Assembly (NCBI GenBank): GCA_963930775.1
Contig: OZ005699.1
Coordinates: forward strand, 7,275,501-7,339,500
DNA from: Cliona cf. orientalis
Taxonomy: Eukaryota; Porifera; Demospongiae; Clionaida; Clionaidae
DNA length: 64,000 bases
Direction of reading: 5' to 3'
The position numbers were made by a program, and so were the translations under genes. The first letter of the stretch is position 1; every line of letters starts with the position of its first letter. The notes under the pieces are model-generated. The model had not been told where the DNA came from. It saw only the letters and a list, made by a program, of their open reading frames with translations, and did not search any database. Of the stretch, positions 10,476 through 23,384 are shown in pieces.

Positions 10476-13400
10476 TCATGATGTGACTAGTGGTTCATTG
10501 AGTTCAATTGAAGTATGAGATAACCCTTTGTATTTAATATTCTCATTATTTTGAACTGCTTCAGTGATATCCTGTGCTCGTTTCTTTCTTAATTTCATGA
10601 TATCGATAATCTTTATCGATGCACGTTTTATTTTTCTAAAGGACAGTAATCGCTTAATAGTGTGATGGACTACAATTAGAAACAAAGTGCAAAAAGTGAT
10701 TCCCATTGACAAACTTGTAGTCAAGTTTACTTTTCCTTCTGTTGCCATGTGGTAGAATGTGACAACAGACAAAATGGCCAGATTAGAAAGAACCAACATT
10801 TCAAGAACATTGTATACCCAATTTCTGTAGACTTGTACATAGGAAACATAAATGAGCAGAGCAAAGGTTATTACTGCAATTGCCAGTAGGTTGATGGCTG
10901 GATTGTTGGATACATTGAGGGAGAAGATCAGTAGGAAGACAACTCGAACTAAGAGCAAAATGCCCGTCCAGTAACGATGCTTAAACCTGTATGGACCAGT
11001 ATATGCATCAAAGAGTGGCATTAGTCTGTGTACCCAGCAAAGTATGCGATAATGTGAGATCTTTTGAAGCCACTGAATGATAACAAGTGGGAGAGTGTAA
11101 AAAAATACCAAAATAATAAGAATCATAAGAGAAGCAAAAAATAGGGGGGCATGTTTTCCTTCAAGAAATTTGACGTTACCATCATAAAGCCAAACCTTCT
11201 CTACAGAACCATCGGTGTATTTTAGAGTTGTGTAAGAAAACACTGTGACAACAACACGAAGAATTTTTGCATATGAAAGAAGGAACAACGTAGCCAGTAC
11301 TTGCAGTCCATTGTTGCCAAATACTTTGGATGCAGTACTAGAGTAGTGACTTGCAACGGTAATAATGATAACCATGAGCCAAACATAAAATGGAAAGGCA
11401 AACTGTAGCCAAGTTTTACCATATGCATCAAGCCCATCATAAAAGCATGCCTCTATACCAAGGTCTAGGTTCAGCCAGGCAATGAAAGTTGTTAAGAATG
11501 TGTTGCCACTCTCTAACGGAAAAAAAGACTGTTTGACTTAGTCGGATCACGTTTGCATAGAATATTATCCCACTGACATATATATCCACTGGAGACAGTG
11601 AGATTCAGAACCATAAGAAACCCAACAAGAGCTATTCCTGCTATGAAAGAAGCTAGGATGATCACGGGAAGCAGAGACTGAGAGCATACTTTGCACCTTG
11701 CTGTTCCAAGTACTTGACTATATCCAAACTTACATGCTCCACATAGAACTCCAGATCGATCATAGGCACATTGCTCTTCTGAATTCTCCAGATCAATGGT
11801 CAGTGAATCGATATCCGTTTTGCAATAATCATATGGACAATGATCATGAATGACAATGATATATTCACTTGTATTGTCCTTAACCTTTGCATTTAACCAA
11901 GTTTCTGCAGTTCTTGTGATAGTGTATGAAGTAAAGTTACATTTTATTTTGCTGTGAATTTGTAATACTTGAGAACAGACACACTCTTTTAGATCTTTAT
12001 CTGGTTCAAATCCAATTGGACACCTTCTCAATGCAGCAGTGATCGACATTTGTTTAAATAGAATATGATATCTTGAAGGAAGTATCCCCTTAAGTTCTTT
12101 ATCTAGTTTTGGTACACCAATATCTTGTACTCTTAATAAAATGTTCTCACTTCTTCTCAGAGAGCGGATCTTGTACTGTAAAGTTGTGCACTCCCTACCG
12201 ACGCTTTGCACATCTTGTCCTTCATACAGTAAGCTCTTCTCTCTCAAATCTGCAATGATTATCGATGGAACAACTCCCATTCTTTGACCGACTGCAACAG
12301 CTTCAATTTCAAACATTTCTCCAGGGTACACTGCTAAATAATACTCAAGTATATTGCAATCTGGAATTGAATTGTTGCAAAGGCACACACGAGTTGGATT
12401 AGAAGCTACCATTGATAAATCAGTACCATCTTGAGAAATATTGTACATCCTACCATAGTCAAGAATATCTATCCACCCTCCATATACCTCACTACCAGCT
12501 AGTGTTGCTCTATCGCCAGAGAGTGCCAAATCTACTTTACTCCCACCAAGAAACGATAAAGCTCTCAAGTTTTTTTGCGATTTTGGTATGGCTATTTACG
12601 TGACCTGAATCCTCAACAAATATAGCACCTCCCTTCCTAGAAGCAGTATTATGATCAAATATCAGAGAGGAATAGCCTATAAAAATAATGATAGAGCGCT
12701 CATGAAGGGATAAGCCACCCCCATCTGTTCCATGATTGTCCACAAATTCCCCGGAAATATTTGAAACATCTAATTCTGTGCTGAGCATGGTTAATCCTCC
12801 GCTTAGTGGAGAGCTATTTGCCTCAAATCTGACACCACTATCATTCATTTCTACTATTGACTGTTGAAATAGCATGATGCCTGCACGACCTGATTTGTCT
12901 TCAAAACCAATGCTTGTGTTGTTTATGAATGAGAACATTATATACATTAGCTATCCGACCATGTATATTTATGATGGAGAAAATTCCACTCTTTTTGATG
13001 GTGTTATTATGGAAGTACATCAGAACAGCATCCTTTTCACCCTTGCCTATATTAAGCAAATCACAATTTAAAAGACTAAACCCAAGTTTTCCAAAATGAT
13101 TACCACTAATGTTGATGTAGCTACCAGGGTGTTATTAATAACTTGCCCACTAGTACTTAAAACACGTGCTCCATCATTGCTATTTGAAGTAACTGTGAAG
13201 TTCCCAGTGAAGTCAACAGCGCTTGTCGAGTCAATATTCATCAAGGGAGACGAATTATTTCGAAAAACAACATCAGTTAATTCAACCCAGAGGGTTGAGT
13301 ACACACTGAGCGCAAAATTATACCTGATATCAAAACTCTTCGCAAACTAATCCTTGTACATGGGCTGGTGGCAACCGTTATTGTTGTAGAGCTATCAAGA

Positions 13401-13741
13401 ATATCTAGTGGAATCCCATCTGTGCACTTCAAATGAAGAAGTGAAGAGTAATAAAACCCCTTTTCCTCAGAAATGATCTTAGAATCTCTCATAATGAAGG
13501 TAGAACCATTGACACTCTCCATAGTGATAATCCCACCATTTTTTATTATCACTCCTCTAACAAGAATGCCCTTGGCTCGCATGAACAGTAGTGTCAATAA
13601 CATTGGATCTACCCGGGAGTAGCGAGGTATTGGAAATATGCTCCTGCTCTCAATGGCACAAGATTCAAATACAACATAGTGAATACCAATGTTGATAACA
13701 TTGTCAAACTCAAAAATTGTCCCATGAAGACAAGATATCAC
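10476..13741 (-). pseudogene. Subfamily C beta-helix membrane protein (C2), frameshifted and 5'-truncated
   Basis: On the minus strand, five consecutive open stretches match successive parts of C1: beta-helix coils (13741-12540), the VCLC region and cysteine ectodomain (12400-11700), then the multipass region with LLSYAKIL and HRYWTGILLLVRV (to 10476). The reading frame must change near 13300, 13115, 12950, 12575, 11585 and 11523. The breaks at about 12575 and 11523 fall in runs of seven A or T. No signal-peptide exon is found; coding similarity stops at about 13741 next to the transposase-like gene. Six breaks and loss of the 5' end favour a pseudogene, but some of the homopolymer breaks could be sequencing errors. 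The C-terminal third alone (11375-10476) is uninterrupted. Confidence 0.75.
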
Positions 13742-13899
13742 TTGTTACCAGTCCTCCTCAAGACTGTGGTCAATTACAATTACGACCGATCCATAGCTCA
13801 ACTCCTCATAGGAGGTACATTTCATATATCATATCATGCATGGCATTGGTTATGTATTACGTGTACCTAGTGTGAGTATACAATATATTATTTTAACAG

Positions 13900-16437
13900 A
13901 CGTCCATTCACGCAAGCTGTTGAGGATGAAGACCAAGATGTTAGTGTATTGTCAGATGGGCCTACAGAGATTGTTACGTGCATAAAGTAAGTACCTGTAC
14001 TTATGTTGCATATGTCCCACATTACAAATTCACTATTATAGCTAACTGTTAGCAATGCTTGTCTTGATGGTATGGACTGTCTTAGCAATGAAGAGGAGGT
14101 CATTATTCAAACCACTGTCAATGAGATGTACGAGAGTGAGCAATCTAACCCCATGTTCAGCAGTGCTGTTGACCCTTACACCCATGTAAAATGTGGAAAT
14201 CTTGAGGAAGAATTGTCGGCTATAACAGAAATTAAGTGTATTGCTAGTGCTGAGAAACTGAAAGAACTTCTTGGGACCAGCTGTCGTCAGCCTGGATGTT
14301 GTAAGATGCTACGTAGTGTGGAGGTCAAATCAACGTGTGGATATGCGATAAAATTGGAGTGGTTGTGTGAGGCAATGCACAGGGGGTTCTGGTACTCTTC
14401 TTCGATTTATGCTGCTGGTATGTCTACCAACTACATAGTGGAGACAGCTCTTGTCCTCTCGGGGATCAGTCACCACCAATTTCTTCGTTTTTGTCGTTTT
14501 GTAAATCTTACTCACACCTCGACTACATCATATGCACGTAATCAACGATTGTATGCTGCCCCAGCCATACATCAAGAGTACATTAGGATGCGAGATTCCA
14601 TCAATGATGACATTAAGCTTCAAGATGGCCTTATTCTTTGTGGTGATGGAAGGATGGATTCTCCTGGGTTTTGTGCTACCAAGGCGACATACTCATTCAT
14701 GGAGGAAGGAGGTAGTCATAGGGTAGTCAGTATGGAACATGGTGACAAGCGGCAGGTACAAATTTAGTATCATGATTGTACACGTGTGTATATGTACGTT
14801 ACTCATGTAGGTCAATCTTCAGTCCACCAATCTAGAGGCCCACCTTTACACTCAAGGACTTCTGAGACTCCTCGATATGGGGGTGAAAGTGACTGAAATT
14901 GTCACTGATGTCCATATTCAAATTGCTTCCCTTATGAGTATGTTTCAAGATTATTGTATGTGTGTACATGTACATGTGTGTGATAACACAATAGACGTTA
15001 AAGTTATTGGTACATAATATCATACATTTTAATTTCAGAAAAGCATCCCAGATTCACTTGTATCATTCATTCGCTGAATGTATGGCACAAAGCATGCAAA
15101 TTGACATCCAAGCTCACTTTGGTAAGCATAGTGTGATAGTGAATACTAGTGTGTATATACATATCAGCAGGAATCAAATCATATTTTAAATAATGCTCAC
15201 CATAATATTGCTATTGAACATAGTATCTAATTTTTCTGACTCCAAATATGAAAGTGTGCCCTGCTCTCATTCTATTTGTGTGTGACTACTCATACAGGCA
15301 TCAAAGAAAAAACAGAGCCGTACACTAGCTTGTTGGATTGCTGCCATTCGTAAGCATTTTTGGTATGTATGCAGGGAATGTCAAGGCAGTGAAGAAGAAA
15401 TACGGGTATGTTGATGTGTATGCGTATAATAATATTATGATAATCATAAAAGTTGTATGCAGGTCCGTATACATGTACTGTAACATCTGTAACTCATACC
15501 CACAACCATGCATGCACTACTCAGACAGCGATTGTGGGTAGGTGTAATGCACCATGTTTGCGGAAATCATCACTGGGCCAAAGGAAAGTGTCAGCATGAT
15601 CCAATGTCTGACCCAGGAGATGGTAAACAGTGGATAGAGCCGACATCCACAGCTGCTGAGACACTTCGTGATTTGGTCTTTGATCGCAAATGGTTAAACT
15701 CTTTATCATACTATGTGCACAACCGCCACACAGGAACTTTGGAAGTAAGAAATTTAAAATGCACATACTTGTAGTGTGAGTACAACTTAATGACTTCCTA
15801 TGCACCTAAGTGAATTGGGTACAAGCATGATGGATATGTAGCAAGGATGGAGGCTGCTTACATTGATCACAACTCCCATTTAGACCGTGAACAGATGACA
15901 ACAAAGGATGGGAAGAAGGTGTTCTCTCGAAAGTGGAGTAAACGAAGTGCAAGGTGGCATGATGTACCTGTTCCCTCTCCAAAAACGTATCCATACTCGG
16001 CAGGTAAGTGATCAACTTACATGTGTACGTGTGTATGTGTACAGTGTTGTAAATGGCCATGATCACGATGTAAGCACATGATGGAGTTGTCTAAACTAAT
16101 AAGTTTAGGACTAGGTTGCATTTTTAGTGGCGCAGTGTTATATAGTAGAGAGGTTACACTGCATTGCATGCCCATAATGGTGGGTAATTTTTGGGGTGCT
16201 ACTTTTTTTGGAAGACTGATTATGTACCTTGCATTTTTTGCTTATACAAATGTAGATATCATAGCTAAATCACTCTATCGAAGACATGTGGACAGTTCAA
16301 CAACACATGTAACTGGTGCAAGAAGCAAAGCAGCTAAGCTTTTATCATCCAACATTGCAGCTCGTCCGGCTCCATCTACTGCTGAACTTGTCGAGCAACA
16401 TGTATCCAGGAAAAAAATAAAAGCAGCTGAAATATAA
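13900..16437 (+). CDS. Transposase-like gene with GDGR-DSPG motif, multi-exon
   Basis: Exons with GT-AG borders and consistent phase: 13900-13986, 14053-14755, 14811-14937, 15039-15121, 15298-15405, 15529-15744, 15826-16003 and a last coding part ending at 16437 (its start near 16262 is uncertain). The first coding exon is not found. The product has a CxxxGC and CG cysteine pair (SCRQPGCCK, STCGY), FWYSSSIYAAG, then GDGRMDSPGFCATKATYSF, GDKRQ, VTDVH, WHKACKL, IRKHFWYVC, MHHVCGNHHWAKGKC, RHTGTLE and the tail ARPAPSTAELVEQHVSR. This order of motifs is that of a widespread family in fish, cnidarian and sponge genomes usually treated as a DDE-type DNA transposase or its domesticated relative; likely catalytic acids are the Asp of GDGR-DSPG and of VTDVH. 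Superfamily assignment (Kolobok-like?) is unsure. It converges on the ballast-domain gene with only about 50 bases between stops. Confidence 0.7.
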
Positions 16438-16489
16438 AATTGAACTCTATGCTGGTAAAGTTACAAGACTTAGTGATAATTGTTGACAA

Positions 16490-17701
16490 TTAAATTAATG
16501 TTTGTTGATAATTCCCATCTGGTTCAGGGTACCGACCTCGAATTTGCCACTTTATACACGATGGAATTCTTTTACGATTTTTATATCCAAGTTTACTCCA
16601 GAACCACAATATGTACTGTCGATATGATGTATTGCGCATTTTTGCTGCTGTAAAGATCCGTGGCAAGTTCAGCCAATCTGCATTATTCATTAGGGCAACT
16701 TCGATTGTGTGTTCATCTAAAACGATCCTTTCAAATACACCATTCTCGTGATTCCTAGCATGATTATTGCAACAAAGTCGGTCTTGTGGATCTTCTTCCT
16801 CATGACATTTTCCACACTTACACCATGACGGAGGAATTGTAGGTACAGTTGGTCCTTCCATCCGTGCTATAGCAGATCGCCACAGGTGAGGGTATAGTTT
16901 TGCCAATCTAGTTACTATGACCTGAACTTCATCAATAGTGTGACTCGTCATAAATTCCTATATAATGCAAAGAAAATAAAATATTTACCTATGGAGGAGT
17001 ATACCCCACCTACTCACTCCATTCATATTACACTGTATACACGAGTATTGCTATATATTATACACACCAATCTCTTCCTATACCTTCACTTCATCTTCAA
17101 TTTTGTTATTTTCATCGGACACTGTTGCACTTGCTCCTTTATCCACTCTCTTTATTGGATTTCGACATGACTCATCTTTGCATTGACAATGGTGTGGGTC
17201 GCAGGGCCTCATTTTCATGTGACAAAACAGTTCATTTCACAATTGTTAGTGCACACACCAATCCTACACCAGATACAGTAATTAATTTATAGGTTTATAT
17301 CTGTATGTACATGTGTACCTGCTCCTCATCACCCGAAGATCTCCCGGCACCTCCATATTCGTCTATGTTTACAGATGCCTGTTTGAAAGGAATTATTGTA
17401 CATCTACTAGTGTATATATGTATGCTAGACATCCATTGATACTTACTTCGACCATTTGATTCTTGCACCTCTGCTGACTGCACTTACACCTAGTTGGATG
17501 ACAGCCATGACTGCTAGCCTTGCATGGACAGCGTCGAGTCTGGCATGTACTTCTAGAACTACATGTGCAGAAGGATAGGAGTGTGGTACCAGCAGCAGCT
17601 GACTCGGAATTGGACTCTGTGTCCATCATTTCCAACACTTCTTCGTGCAATCCAATAACTAAGGCCACACCAAACGAGACTTTAGTTTCCCGTCCACCCA
17701 T
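16490..17701 (-). CDS. P2X7-type ballast-domain protein with N-terminal CxC clusters
   Basis: Exon 16957-16490 encodes about 155 residues ending in the P2X7 cytoplasmic 'ballast' signature: WCKCGKC, DRLCCNN, then NTSYRQYILWFW, IPSCIKWQIRGRYP and the P-x-G-x-Y end. This is the zinc-coordinating C-terminal domain of vertebrate P2X7; no P2X channel core is present. The exon joins in phase to one at about 17216-17084 with cysteines CDPHHCQCKDESCRN. Further upstream, 17701-17447 and 17378-17319 encode a second cysteine cluster (CTCSSRSTC, RRCPCK, RCKCSQQRCKN) and an acidic linker; their phase does not join cleanly to 17216, so the gene may instead start at the ATG near 17216. The first exon overlaps the arm of a MITE-like inverted repeat, so its first residues may derive from it. 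Role unknown; the cysteine clusters suggest metal or DNA binding. Confidence 0.7.
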
Positions 17702-18042
17702 AATTGCAAAAAGGATGCGGGCGGGCGGTGTATTATGTATTATGTATTACTATGAATCTCATTAAAGTCTTATGAATCTCATTAATATTCCATGAATCTC
17801 ATTGACCTTATTGACCTTGCCGAATTGAAGAAGCTAGCTGATCAATCGTCGGACTTCAGGATTGTCCAATGCAACGATCAGTATCGTATAGTATTATTGT
17901 ACACTAACAGTAGTCAGTAGCATTGTTTTTATTGATAAATAATGCAATAATAATGCAATAAATTAATACAGAAAACAGGCGGCTCCCTCAGCAAGGGGCG
18001 GGCGGTGGACGGGAAACTAAAGTCTCATTTGGTGTGGCCTAA
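17661..18042. mobile_element. MITE-like inverted repeat with GGCCACAC ends
   Basis: Bases 17661-17700 return as reverse complement at 18004-18042 (GGCCACACCAAAYGAG and TTTAGTTTCCCGTCCACC blocks). The same terminal sequence occurs at 25283-25318 and partly inverted at about 25452-25475. The left arm overlaps the first exon of the ballast-domain gene. The inner part has the gcgggcgggcggt string also seen at about 3022. Confidence 0.6.
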
Positions 18043-18109
18043 CGATTCATTCATCCCCATGTCTTCCAATTCTAGGGTGTCAGTATTAAAGGCTACAGCC
18101 AAGAACAGG

Positions 18110-18636
18110 TAGCTACATTAATTACACCATGCACTATAGGTAGCACCTGTTTTTAGACTTACCGTGCATCACATTCTGTAGGTTGTCCGCTCGCGATCGC
18201 TCGCGCGTTGACATGAACAGCTCACGCGGAATCCACTGCCACACCTCCAGCTAATTGATGCGTGTGCGATTATATGAACGCAGAGCTCTGATATGAACGC
18301 GGAACGTTTGCCACGCCTTCGTTCATTTATCGCGTGGGCGCATGCGGCCTATCTGTATCCGGTCTAGTGTAATAATTAGTAAACAACAGCCCTTATAGCG
18401 TGGCACAATGCCTTTAACCGTAGATATACACCTAATCTGTACCATAAGTCGTTGACGAGTCCATGTAGCTATGTATTAAAGTGTTATGAATGTCTGTGTG
18501 TCTATATAAGCAAAATGTTTTAGTGTAGAACTGAGTATATTGCTGATTGTAAGTATCCATCATTCTATCAAAACTATAATAATCTTCGCCGCAACATTGT
18601 GAACTGAGCGACACGCTTGGCCGTGATTACACTAGC
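18110..18636 (+). promoter_or_regulatory. CpG-rich promoter candidate upstream of C1
   Basis: Bases 18180-18350 are unusually CpG-rich for this window (CTCGCGATCGCTCGCGCG, CGCGGAACG, GCGCATGCGGCC including an NRF1-like GCGCATGCG) and lie about 300 bases before the C1 start. They could serve C1, the minus-strand ballast-domain gene, or both. Confidence 0.4.
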
Positions 18637-21600
18637 ATGACTCGTCTCTTGACTCTATCATTCATCCTCTGCTCTCTAAATCAAGCAGCCAGTGATGTCT
18701 ATTACATCACGATCAATTCAACTGACCTTTGCACCCTCAGGGTGCAGCCATGTCTAACTCTCTCCCAGTTTGCTGCTAACTCGAGCCATTTTCTCCACTC
18801 CAACACCACACTGGTCTTCCTCCCTGGAACACACCACCTCAGCAATGTTGATCTAACCTTGTCAAATGCTAACAACTTTGTAGCTAATGAAGTCCGAAAA
18901 CTCAACAGCACAAATCAGATGTACACGCTACTCATCTCTGCATTTCTATCAATCACAGAACATTCACATCACTAACCTGGAGTTTATTGGATGTGGAGGA
19001 AATCAAGTGAGACATGTTGAAGAATTTGTGGTCAAAGATACAAAATTTAAAGGTCAAGAGAAAAGTTCAACTGCACTAGAACTAATTGAAACAACAGCAC
19101 AGATAGTCAGCAGCACTTTTGTATCCAATAATGTAGGATCATACAGAGGATGTGTTTTCGCATTGAATATTTGTGTATTTGTTGGATTCATTGGTGGTGC
19201 AATTATTGCTACCAACAGTACAGTTGATATTGCCCAAAGCAAATTTGAAGAGAATAGAGGTGCAGATTTTGGTGGAGCTATATTTGCAGAACAGGGTAGC
19301 ATCATTAACATGAGTGGTAATGTGTTTATTGGTAACAATGCCAAGTCGGGAGGAGTACTGCTTTCCACCTTCAGCAGTACTATCATAGAGAAAAGTGAAT
19401 TTTATGGTAATAATGCCACAGACTCTGGAGTACTGCTATCCATCAGCAGTACTATCACAATAGAAACAAGCAAAGTTTACAATAGCGGCTTGGGAGTACT
19501 GTATTGTGAGAACAGTACTATCACAATAGAAGCAAGTGAATTTCATGATAACTATGGAGAAGTACTGTATTGTGAGAACAGTACTATCACAATAGAAGCA
19601 AGTGAATTTCATGATAACTATGGAGAAGTACTGCGTTTTAGCTCCAGTAATATCACACTAGCTGGTAGTAGCTTCACTAATAATGTTTCACCGATTGGAG
19701 CAATTATTTCTGCAACATTCAGCTCTATTATTCATCATAGCTTTCTTCTAATCGATAGCAACAGTGCTAGCGCTGAAACGGCTGTAATTCTCATATCTGA
19801 CTCAGAATTCATTGAAGATGACTCAGGAAATGCTACATTCTCTAACAACTTGGGATCATTAGTGGCATTAAACAGCAACATCACCTTCGCTGGTTATGCT
19901 ACATTTGTGAATAACCAACCGCCACAAACTGCCCCAAATATCGGAGGTGCAATAACTCTATTCCGAAGTAACATATTGTTTGAAGGAAAATGCATTCTTG
20001 AACACAACCATGCTGAAAATGGTGGAGCAATACAATCCACAATGAGCAAACTCTACGTGAATGGTGATGTAACTATAGCACAAAACACAGCCACAGGAAA
20101 TGGAGGAGGTGTCTATCTCTCAAATAGCGAACTAAACTGCCAACAAGAGAGCACCTTTGTACTTTTGAACAACACTGCAGCACGTAAAGGGGGAGGACTC
20201 CATGCCATTAGCTCGTCCATCATAGCAATTTCATCCTTTAATTACGCTGTGCCCATCATGGCCACATATTATACTGGTGCAAGAATAAACATCATAAGAA
20301 ATGCAGCAGAGAGAGGAGGAGGACTATCGCTGGAATTCAGTTCAAACCTTCATATCCTGAAGTATGATTTTATCATTGATAATGATGATACTGGTACAAC
20401 AATATTTTTCATAGCCAATAGTGCAGACTATGGTGGAGCAGTGCATGTGGATGATGATTCCAACTCTGGTATATGTGCTAGCAATACAGAAACAGAATGC
20501 TTCTTTCAAGTACTTGCTCTATATAGAGTTTCACGTGACTCTCGTGGGGCAGAGAGCATGCATTTCTCACAAAATCATGCTAACATTTCTGGCCCCACTC
20601 TCTATGGAGGACGACTAGATAGGTGTACTGTGAGTCTACTTGCTGAAGTGTACCATCATAGCTCTAGTGTTGATGGAATTTCTTACTTTAAAAATGTGTC
20701 CACGCCTACAAACCTCTCAGTATCATCTGATCCAGTTCGAGTGTGCCTTTGCTTCACTGCTGATCAAAATAACGACTGCACCCACCAATATTACACTGAG
20801 GTTAAAAAGGGACAAATATTCACACTCTCAGTTGTTGCTGTTGATCAGGTTGGCCAACCAGTTAGTGCAACCATCCAATCCTCCCTCCGTTTCACTGAGA
20901 GTGGTTTAGCTGAAGGCCAGCTGGCTAGAAGAATACCTGCTAAGTGTACTGATTTGACATTCAATCTTGTTTCACCCCATGTCTCTGAAACTTTGTCTCT
21001 CTACGCCTCAGATGGCCCATGCAATGATGCTGAACTCTCAACTGCAACAATAGAAATCCACTTTCTCCCTTGCAGTTGTCCAATTGGATTACAAGTCTCA
21101 GGAATGAATAGTACAAACTGTACATGTGAATGCCATAGCAATATCAGTCAATATTTGGTCCAAGATCGATGTGACAGCCACACTGGACAAATAATCAAAT
21201 TGCCTCAATCCACTGCTAGAGCCTGGATTTCCTACATCAATGACACAGATCTAACTGGTTATTTAGTCTACCCCAACTGTCCTTTTGACTACTGCTTAGT
21301 AATAAGTCCTCCACTTGATCTCAACCAGCCAAATGGAGCTGATGCTCAGTGTGCCTTCAACCGGTCATCCCTGTTGTGTGGATCTTGCCAACCTGGTCTC
21401 AGCCTCTCTCTTGGTAGTTCACACTGTCTCCAGTGTCCATGCTACTGGCCTGCACTACTCATAGCCATCATCACAGCTGCAATCCTAGCTGGTATGGCAC
21501 TGGTGGCTTTTTTGTTAGTACTGAACATGACTGTTGCTATTGGAACTTTAAATGGATTAATTTTTTACATCAATATTGTGTATGCAAACAAAAATATTCT

Positions 21601-22801
21601 TCTTCCCTTTCAAGGAACAAACTTCATCACTGTGTTCATATCATGGCTGAACTTAGAACTAGGATTTGACACCTGCTTCTTTCCTGGAATGGATACCTAC
21701 ACAAAAACATGGCTACAGTTAGCTTTTCCTTTCTACGTCATTCTTCTCGTCATTATAGTCATCATCATCAGCTCCTACTCTACCAAGTTTGCAAACCTCA
21801 TTGGAAAGAGGGATCCAGTGGCAACTCTGGCTACACTAATTCTACTTTCCTACGCTAAACTTCTTGAAATCTGCTTTAAATCACTGTCAGTTGGCATTCT
21901 TGAGTATCCTGATGGTTCTAGTGAAATGCTGTGGCTCCCTGATGCAACCGTCAAATATCTCTCTGGAAAGCACATTCCACTATTCATCGTAGCTGTTCTC
22001 ATTCTCCTGGTTGGTCTGGTCTACACTACTCTTCTCTTCTCCTGGCAGTGGCTCCTCTACCTTCCAAAGTGGAGAATTTTTAAGTGGTCAAGGAATCCAA
22101 AGATACAAACGTTCATTGAAACCTACCACAAGCCTTATACTCCCAAGCATCGCTACTGGACTGGACTGCTACTGATCATTCGTGTCATCATGTACCTCGT
22201 AGCTGCCACAAATGTTTCCAATGATCCAACTATTGCTCTTACAGCTATCAATTTTACAGTGTGCTGTATTTTCGCTCTAAAACAATTCTTTGGTAGCAGA
22301 TTGTATAGGAAATGGCCAATGGATGTACTTGAGACATTTTGGTATTTAAACATCTTATCCTTTGTGATTTTTACCTGGTATTCTATTGATAGCCCAGATA
22401 GCAACCGGGAAGCAGCTGCCTACACTTCAGTCATCATCACATTCATTGCACTGCTGCTCATCATCTTCTACCATGTCTACACATACACCTCAGTCTTCTC
22501 AAAGATTCACAAGACAAAGCTTGGTAAAATGATTGACGGACTGATCACTGACACTGATCCAAAACCAAAACCTGAATGTCACTTGAGCCCACCACCTGAT
22601 GATGACATTCACCGATTCAACGAAATCTTGGACGTGATTGACCGCCCTGTTAACACTTATGACTATGAAATACCAGTCAAGCAGCAAGAGCCAGTGAAGC
22701 CCACCCAGTCTGTGGTGGAGGTGCACCAACCCTGTGATCTTGCAGCACCAAATCCTGAAGAAGTGGCCAACTCACTACACACACCTGGTGCTGGAGTATA
22801 G
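18637..22801 (+). CDS. Subfamily C beta-helix multipass protein (C1), one frameshift
   Basis: About 1,390 residues if one frame change near 18884 is bridged. The first part (18637) has a signal peptide (MTRLLTLSFILCSLNQAAS) and a region ending NVDLTLSNANNF; the frame then shifts by one and the rest (from 18887) runs uninterrupted for 1,304 codons. Removing AGCT in gtAGCTaatg restores continuity, so this is a 4-nt insertion or a sequence error. Domains: about 500 residues of parallel beta-helix coils with GGA/GGG turns (DFGGAIFAEQG, NGGAIQST, ARKGGGLHA), the VCLCF region, cysteine ectodomain ending LLCGSCQPGLS..C..C, then about nine hydrophobic segments with LILLSYAKLLEI and HRYWTGLLLIIRV, and a 100-residue acidic, Pro-rich cytoplasmic tail. 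Such helices bind carbohydrate or protein ligands in other families; the ligand here is unknown. C2 is the nearest relative. Confidence 0.8.
19496..19627 (+). repeat. Perfect 66-base tandem duplication encoding one beta-helix coil
   Basis: Two identical 66-base units (19496-19561 and 19562-19627) each encode 22 residues (start VLYCENSTITIEASEFHDNY), with a diverged copy before them. The period equals one coil of the helix and keeps frame, showing recent growth of the repeat domain. Confidence 0.9.
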
Positions 22802-23384
22802 CAGTTCACATTGAAGTGAAGGAAGCAGTTAGCAAAGTTTGACATAAGTCTTGAGTGGAATGTTGAAACTTTTGATATCAAGAACTCGGACTAGAAACTA
22901 AATAGCAGCTTTTAACTAGGATGCTTGTATGCTTTTATTACATTATTGGTGCAGTGTGCTAATTCTCTGCATGATACATAATAGACTATCTTAAAAAGGT
23001 TATGTTTTGTGGCATCAAATTTATGGAATGTTTTCACAACACACAATATTAAGCCTCTATCATAAGTAATGGTGATGACAACATTAATATCAGCCATAAT
23101 ATTCTTGATATTTAGCTTCTAATAGCAGTGAATAATTATTATTGCACATGATATTGTGATAAAAGGTTATTATCAATTGAAATATTATTTAATAATATGC
23201 TATGGGCACACATGTTATGACAACAATAATATCGTATCAGACTCAAATCATCAGCAACATGCACATCAGAGGTATATACTATATGAGTAATTATTATTAG
23301 TTTATTCACACTATGGATCAGTAACAAACAGTATTCTATAATAGTGTACATCGGCTTCATTAAAGCTTTTCCTGCACACGTTGA
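22802..23384. other. Intergenic between convergent C1 and A2
   Basis: 3' regions only. Bases 23030-23384 resemble 30815-31157 downstream of the A4 relic, so this is shared A-gene 3' flank. No gene is seen. Confidence 0.6.

Noticed and set aside
13679..13870. Plus-strand frame next to the transposase gene as its first exon
   Set aside because: Most of it is antisense to the C2 beta-helix region and it does not splice in phase to the exon at 13900.
16078..16260. Hydrophobic N-terminal part of a frame ending at 16437
   Set aside because: The end (from about 16262) is the transposase tail, but the hydrophobic part has no family counterpart and is most likely intron.
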